DNA of 8,052 nt from Promethearchaeota archaeon. Lineage in GTDB: Archaea > Asgardarchaeota > Lokiarchaeia > Sigyniarchaeales > Promethearchaeaceae. Below, one piece after another: positions 6,240 to 8,052 of this stretch; the first letter of the stretch is position 1; each line of letters begins with the position of its first letter. The notes beneath the pieces were generated by a model that saw nothing but the letters and a program-made list of their open reading frames with translations, was not told the origin of the DNA and searched no databases. Both the position numbers and the translations under genes were made by a program. The stretch lies in contig WJKO01000269.1 in the NCBI GenBank assembly GCA_014729055.1, positions 1-8,052 of the forward strand, written 5' to 3'.

Positions 6240-8052
6240 TTAGGCAATTGAATTAAACAAGTCTAAAAATTTACTTTCCTTTTTATAGAAAACAGGCGGA
6301 TAGCCCAATTCAGACTGCACTTTAACCCATCCTTTCGGAAATTCCTTATCAGTCCAGAGATGAATCCATGAATCATCAGGTAGATATACTTTCCAAGTTC
6401 TTCTGTTTCTTTTTATCACTGGCGCAACGATTAAATCAGAACCTAACATATATTGATATTTGAGCGTATAACATGTTTCGTCATTATCATAATGAATAAA
6501 TAAGGGGCGGATCGGGCTAATTCCAGTCTTTTGATATTCTTCAGAGATTTTTATGAGATATGGTTTTATTTTTACGTGAATATTGCTCATCCGGGATAGA
6601 TGAGATAATATATCTTCATCATGATCAAACTGGACGTTGATTTCTGGTTGATTGCTTTCATGTGTTCTCATTACCATTGTAAACGCTGCCTGTTCAGCCC
6701 ATCTCATGAATAGTTCCTTTTCCCTAATAAAGAAAGGTTTAAACGTTGTGTAACCACCGATATCAGAATGATGATAGCCAATACCACAAAGTCCTAAGGA
6801 AAGTGCTGCGGGTATCACTGATGCCAATCCATCATCCATACTCCAAGTTGGCAGTTGATCGCCAGCCCAAATAAGCGGAGAATAATTCGGAGAGCCAGAA
6901 TACCCCGATCTTGCAAAATAAATAATATCATGAAGTCTTTTAGATTCTTTTACGGCATCGTAATTAACTTTTTGCCAAATCACAGGATATTCATTATGAA
7001 ATTCAATTGCAGATATACCAGAATGAAGTACTGCATCAGTTGGTAAATATTCTCCGAAATCACACATCCAACCACTCAATCCTGCTTCCCCAATCATATT
7101 TTCTTTTATAACATTCTTAATCCAATAATAAGCTTCTGGATTCGATAAATCAATTATAGCAACGGGAAAGGTTGTTGGCGAGACCAAATAGTCATCTCCA
7201 CTCTTATCCTTTACACAATATCCGTTTTTGCTCGCAGTTTCGTAGAGTCCTCCATTGATATTTAAAAATGGATTGATATACCCCATATATCTTATTCCTT
7301 TTTCTCCAATCTCCTTTACAAATTCTGGAAAGTTAGGAAATCGAATAGGACGACCTTTACCATCCCATTTCCAATCCCAGAACAATTGAGTTCCGAATTT
7401 TGTAACATTAATTCCTTGCCAATCTTGACTCCAAATGGCAGATACTGGGATACCAGAATCTAAAGCAGTTTTTAACCGCTGTCGCACCGCGTCCAAACCC
7501 CCCTCTCCTTGAATCGCCAAGATTATTCCGTTAAAAACCCAATCGGGTAAAGGAGGTTGACGACCTATCAGGCTTGTGAAAGCATTTAGAGTTTCATTAA
7601 AATTTTGATATTTCCCAATGGTAATTGTCTGGGGAATCTCCCAAACATGCAATTCATGAAAATATTTTGCATTAAAACTCAATTCAGAATAATATGAAGT
7701 ATCTAAATGACAGAAATACTTGTTACTCGAAATAAATGAAGGTTGGGAATAATATGTCGTATGCCATGAACCTCCAACTCCACTGAATAGATTTAAAAGA
7801 AATGTTAGAATACGCGGATCCCCTCTGCAGATACCTTGTTCTTCCACCCATATCGGGACGCATTTACCCCTTAAATCTAATTCAGAATACTGCTCTCCAC
7901 ATCCATATATATGTTCGTTTTCAGTTGCATTGATCTTTAACCAAAGACGATTAAAATTAAACTTATCACTCAATTGGGGCTTGATTTTTAGGAATCCACC
8001 ACTTTCCAAAAATTCGACTATAATTCTCGCTTCTTCATTGAAAAATTCAATG
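6240..8052 (-). CDS. GH31 glycoside hydrolase, sulfoquinovosidase-like (YihQ type), 5' end outside window
   Basis: The frame is open from the right edge to TAA at 6240-6242. The TTG at 8007-8009 is not a real start: 14 further codons run to the edge, and by comparison with E. coli YihQ, as I recall it, about 80 N-terminal residues are missing. Similarity to YihQ is strong throughout, for example HIYGCGEQYSELDLRGK, DFGEYLPTD, DDGLASVIPAALSLG, HHSDIGGYTT and LFIHYDNDETCYTLKYQY. Counting from that TTG, the nucleophile is D317 (YihQ D405) and the acid/base is D384 (D472). The sulfoquinovose motif QQRWY maps to Q167, Q195, Q208, W211 and Y420, so the sulfonate-binding Arg301 is replaced by Gln (codon CAA, 7386-7388). 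Sulfoquinovosidases release sulfoquinovose from its glycosides, such as those derived from plant and algal sulfolipid. The changed arginine leaves the substrate open. It converges on the sulfatase with 31 bases between the stops. Confidence 0.9.
   Translation of the reverse strand, partial: IEFFNEEARIIVEFLESGGFLKIKPQLSDKFNFNRLWLKINATENEHIYGCGEQYSELDLRGKCVPIWVEEQGICRGDPRILTFLLNLFSGVGGSWHTTYYSQPSFISSNKYFCHLDTSYYSELSFNAKYFHELHVWEIPQTITIGKYQNFNETLNAFTSLIGRQPPLPDWVFNGIILAIQGEGGLDAVRQRLKTALDSGIPVSAIWSQDWQGINVTKFGTQLFWDWKWDGKGRPIRFPNFPEFVKEIGEKGIRYMGYINPFLNINGGLYETASKNGYCVKDKSGDDYLVSPTTFPVAIIDLSNPEAYYWIKNVIKENMIGEAGLSGWMCDFGEYLPTDAVLHSGISAIEFHNEYPVIWQKVNYDAVKESKRLHDIIYFARSGYSGSPNYSPLIWAGDQLPTWSMDDGLASVIPAALSLGLCGIGYHHSDIGGYTTFKPFFIREKELFMRWAEQAAFTMVMRTHESNQPEINVQFDHDEDILSHLSRMSNIHVKIKPYLIKISEEYQKTGISPIRPLFIHYDNDETCYTLKYQYMLGSDLIVAPVIKRNRRTWKVYLPDDSWIHLWTDKEFPKGWVKVQSELGYPPVFYKKESKFLDLFNSIA

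Noticed and set aside
6214..6243. A short hairpin (GTTAT/ATAAC) and a 12-base palindrome at 6232-6243 between the convergent genes
   Set aside because: The stems are short and made of A and T, which arise easily by chance in this composition. They may add to termination but do not support an operator or attachment site.
6855..7046. A 63-residue plus-strand frame inside the GH31 gene
   Set aside because: It is antisense to the conserved catalytic core of the GH31 enzyme, which explains its lack of stops, and the peptide has no recognisable features.
1..8052. Mobile element, CRISPR array or defence system
   Set aside because: No transposase or integrase, no spaced repeats and no terminal inverted repeats were found. 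All substantial frames belong to envelope or metabolic genes.

Overview
The window is AT-rich and tightly packed, and most likely comes from an archaeon, probably of the Asgard (Promethearchaeota) type. The best clue is an AN1 zinc finger fused to a rhomboid-fold membrane domain at 348-1289; AN1 fingers are an archaeal and eukaryotic trait, and AN1-rhomboid fusions are known in archaea. TTG starts, short T-run terminators without strong hairpins, TATA-like boxes and patchy Shine-Dalgarno sites fit this. The exact lineage is inference: no rRNA or other marker gene lies in the window.

Left part (1-3281, plus strand) looks like an envelope cluster. It holds the 3' end of a calcineurin-like metallophosphoesterase, the AN1-rhomboid fusion, a second and membrane-anchored metallophosphoesterase with a fibronectin-III-like N-terminal domain, and a six-helix membrane protein of unknown family that starts two bases after the phosphoesterase stop. 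The rhomboid domain contains no histidine at all, so it cannot be a Ser-His protease. It is better read as a derlin-like pseudoprotease carrying a zinc finger.

Right part (3282-8052) is metabolic. A short-form malic enzyme (plus strand, with a clear ribosome binding site and a possible promoter) is followed by a Cys-type sulfatase without a signal peptide. Converging on the sulfatase, with only 31 bases between the stop codons, is a GH31 enzyme on the minus strand. It closely resembles sulfoquinovosidase (YihQ) and runs off the right edge of the window. It keeps the catalytic aspartates and four of the five sulfoquinovose-recognition positions, but the key sulfonate-binding arginine is a glutamine.

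Together the sulfatase and GH31 enzyme suggest use of anionic, sulfur-bearing sugars or glycolipids, possibly feeding central carbon metabolism where malic enzyme makes pyruvate and reducing power. That link rests on adjacency only. The two points most worth following are the histidine-free AN1-rhomboid protein and the sulfoquinovosidase-like enzyme with an altered sulfonate pocket.
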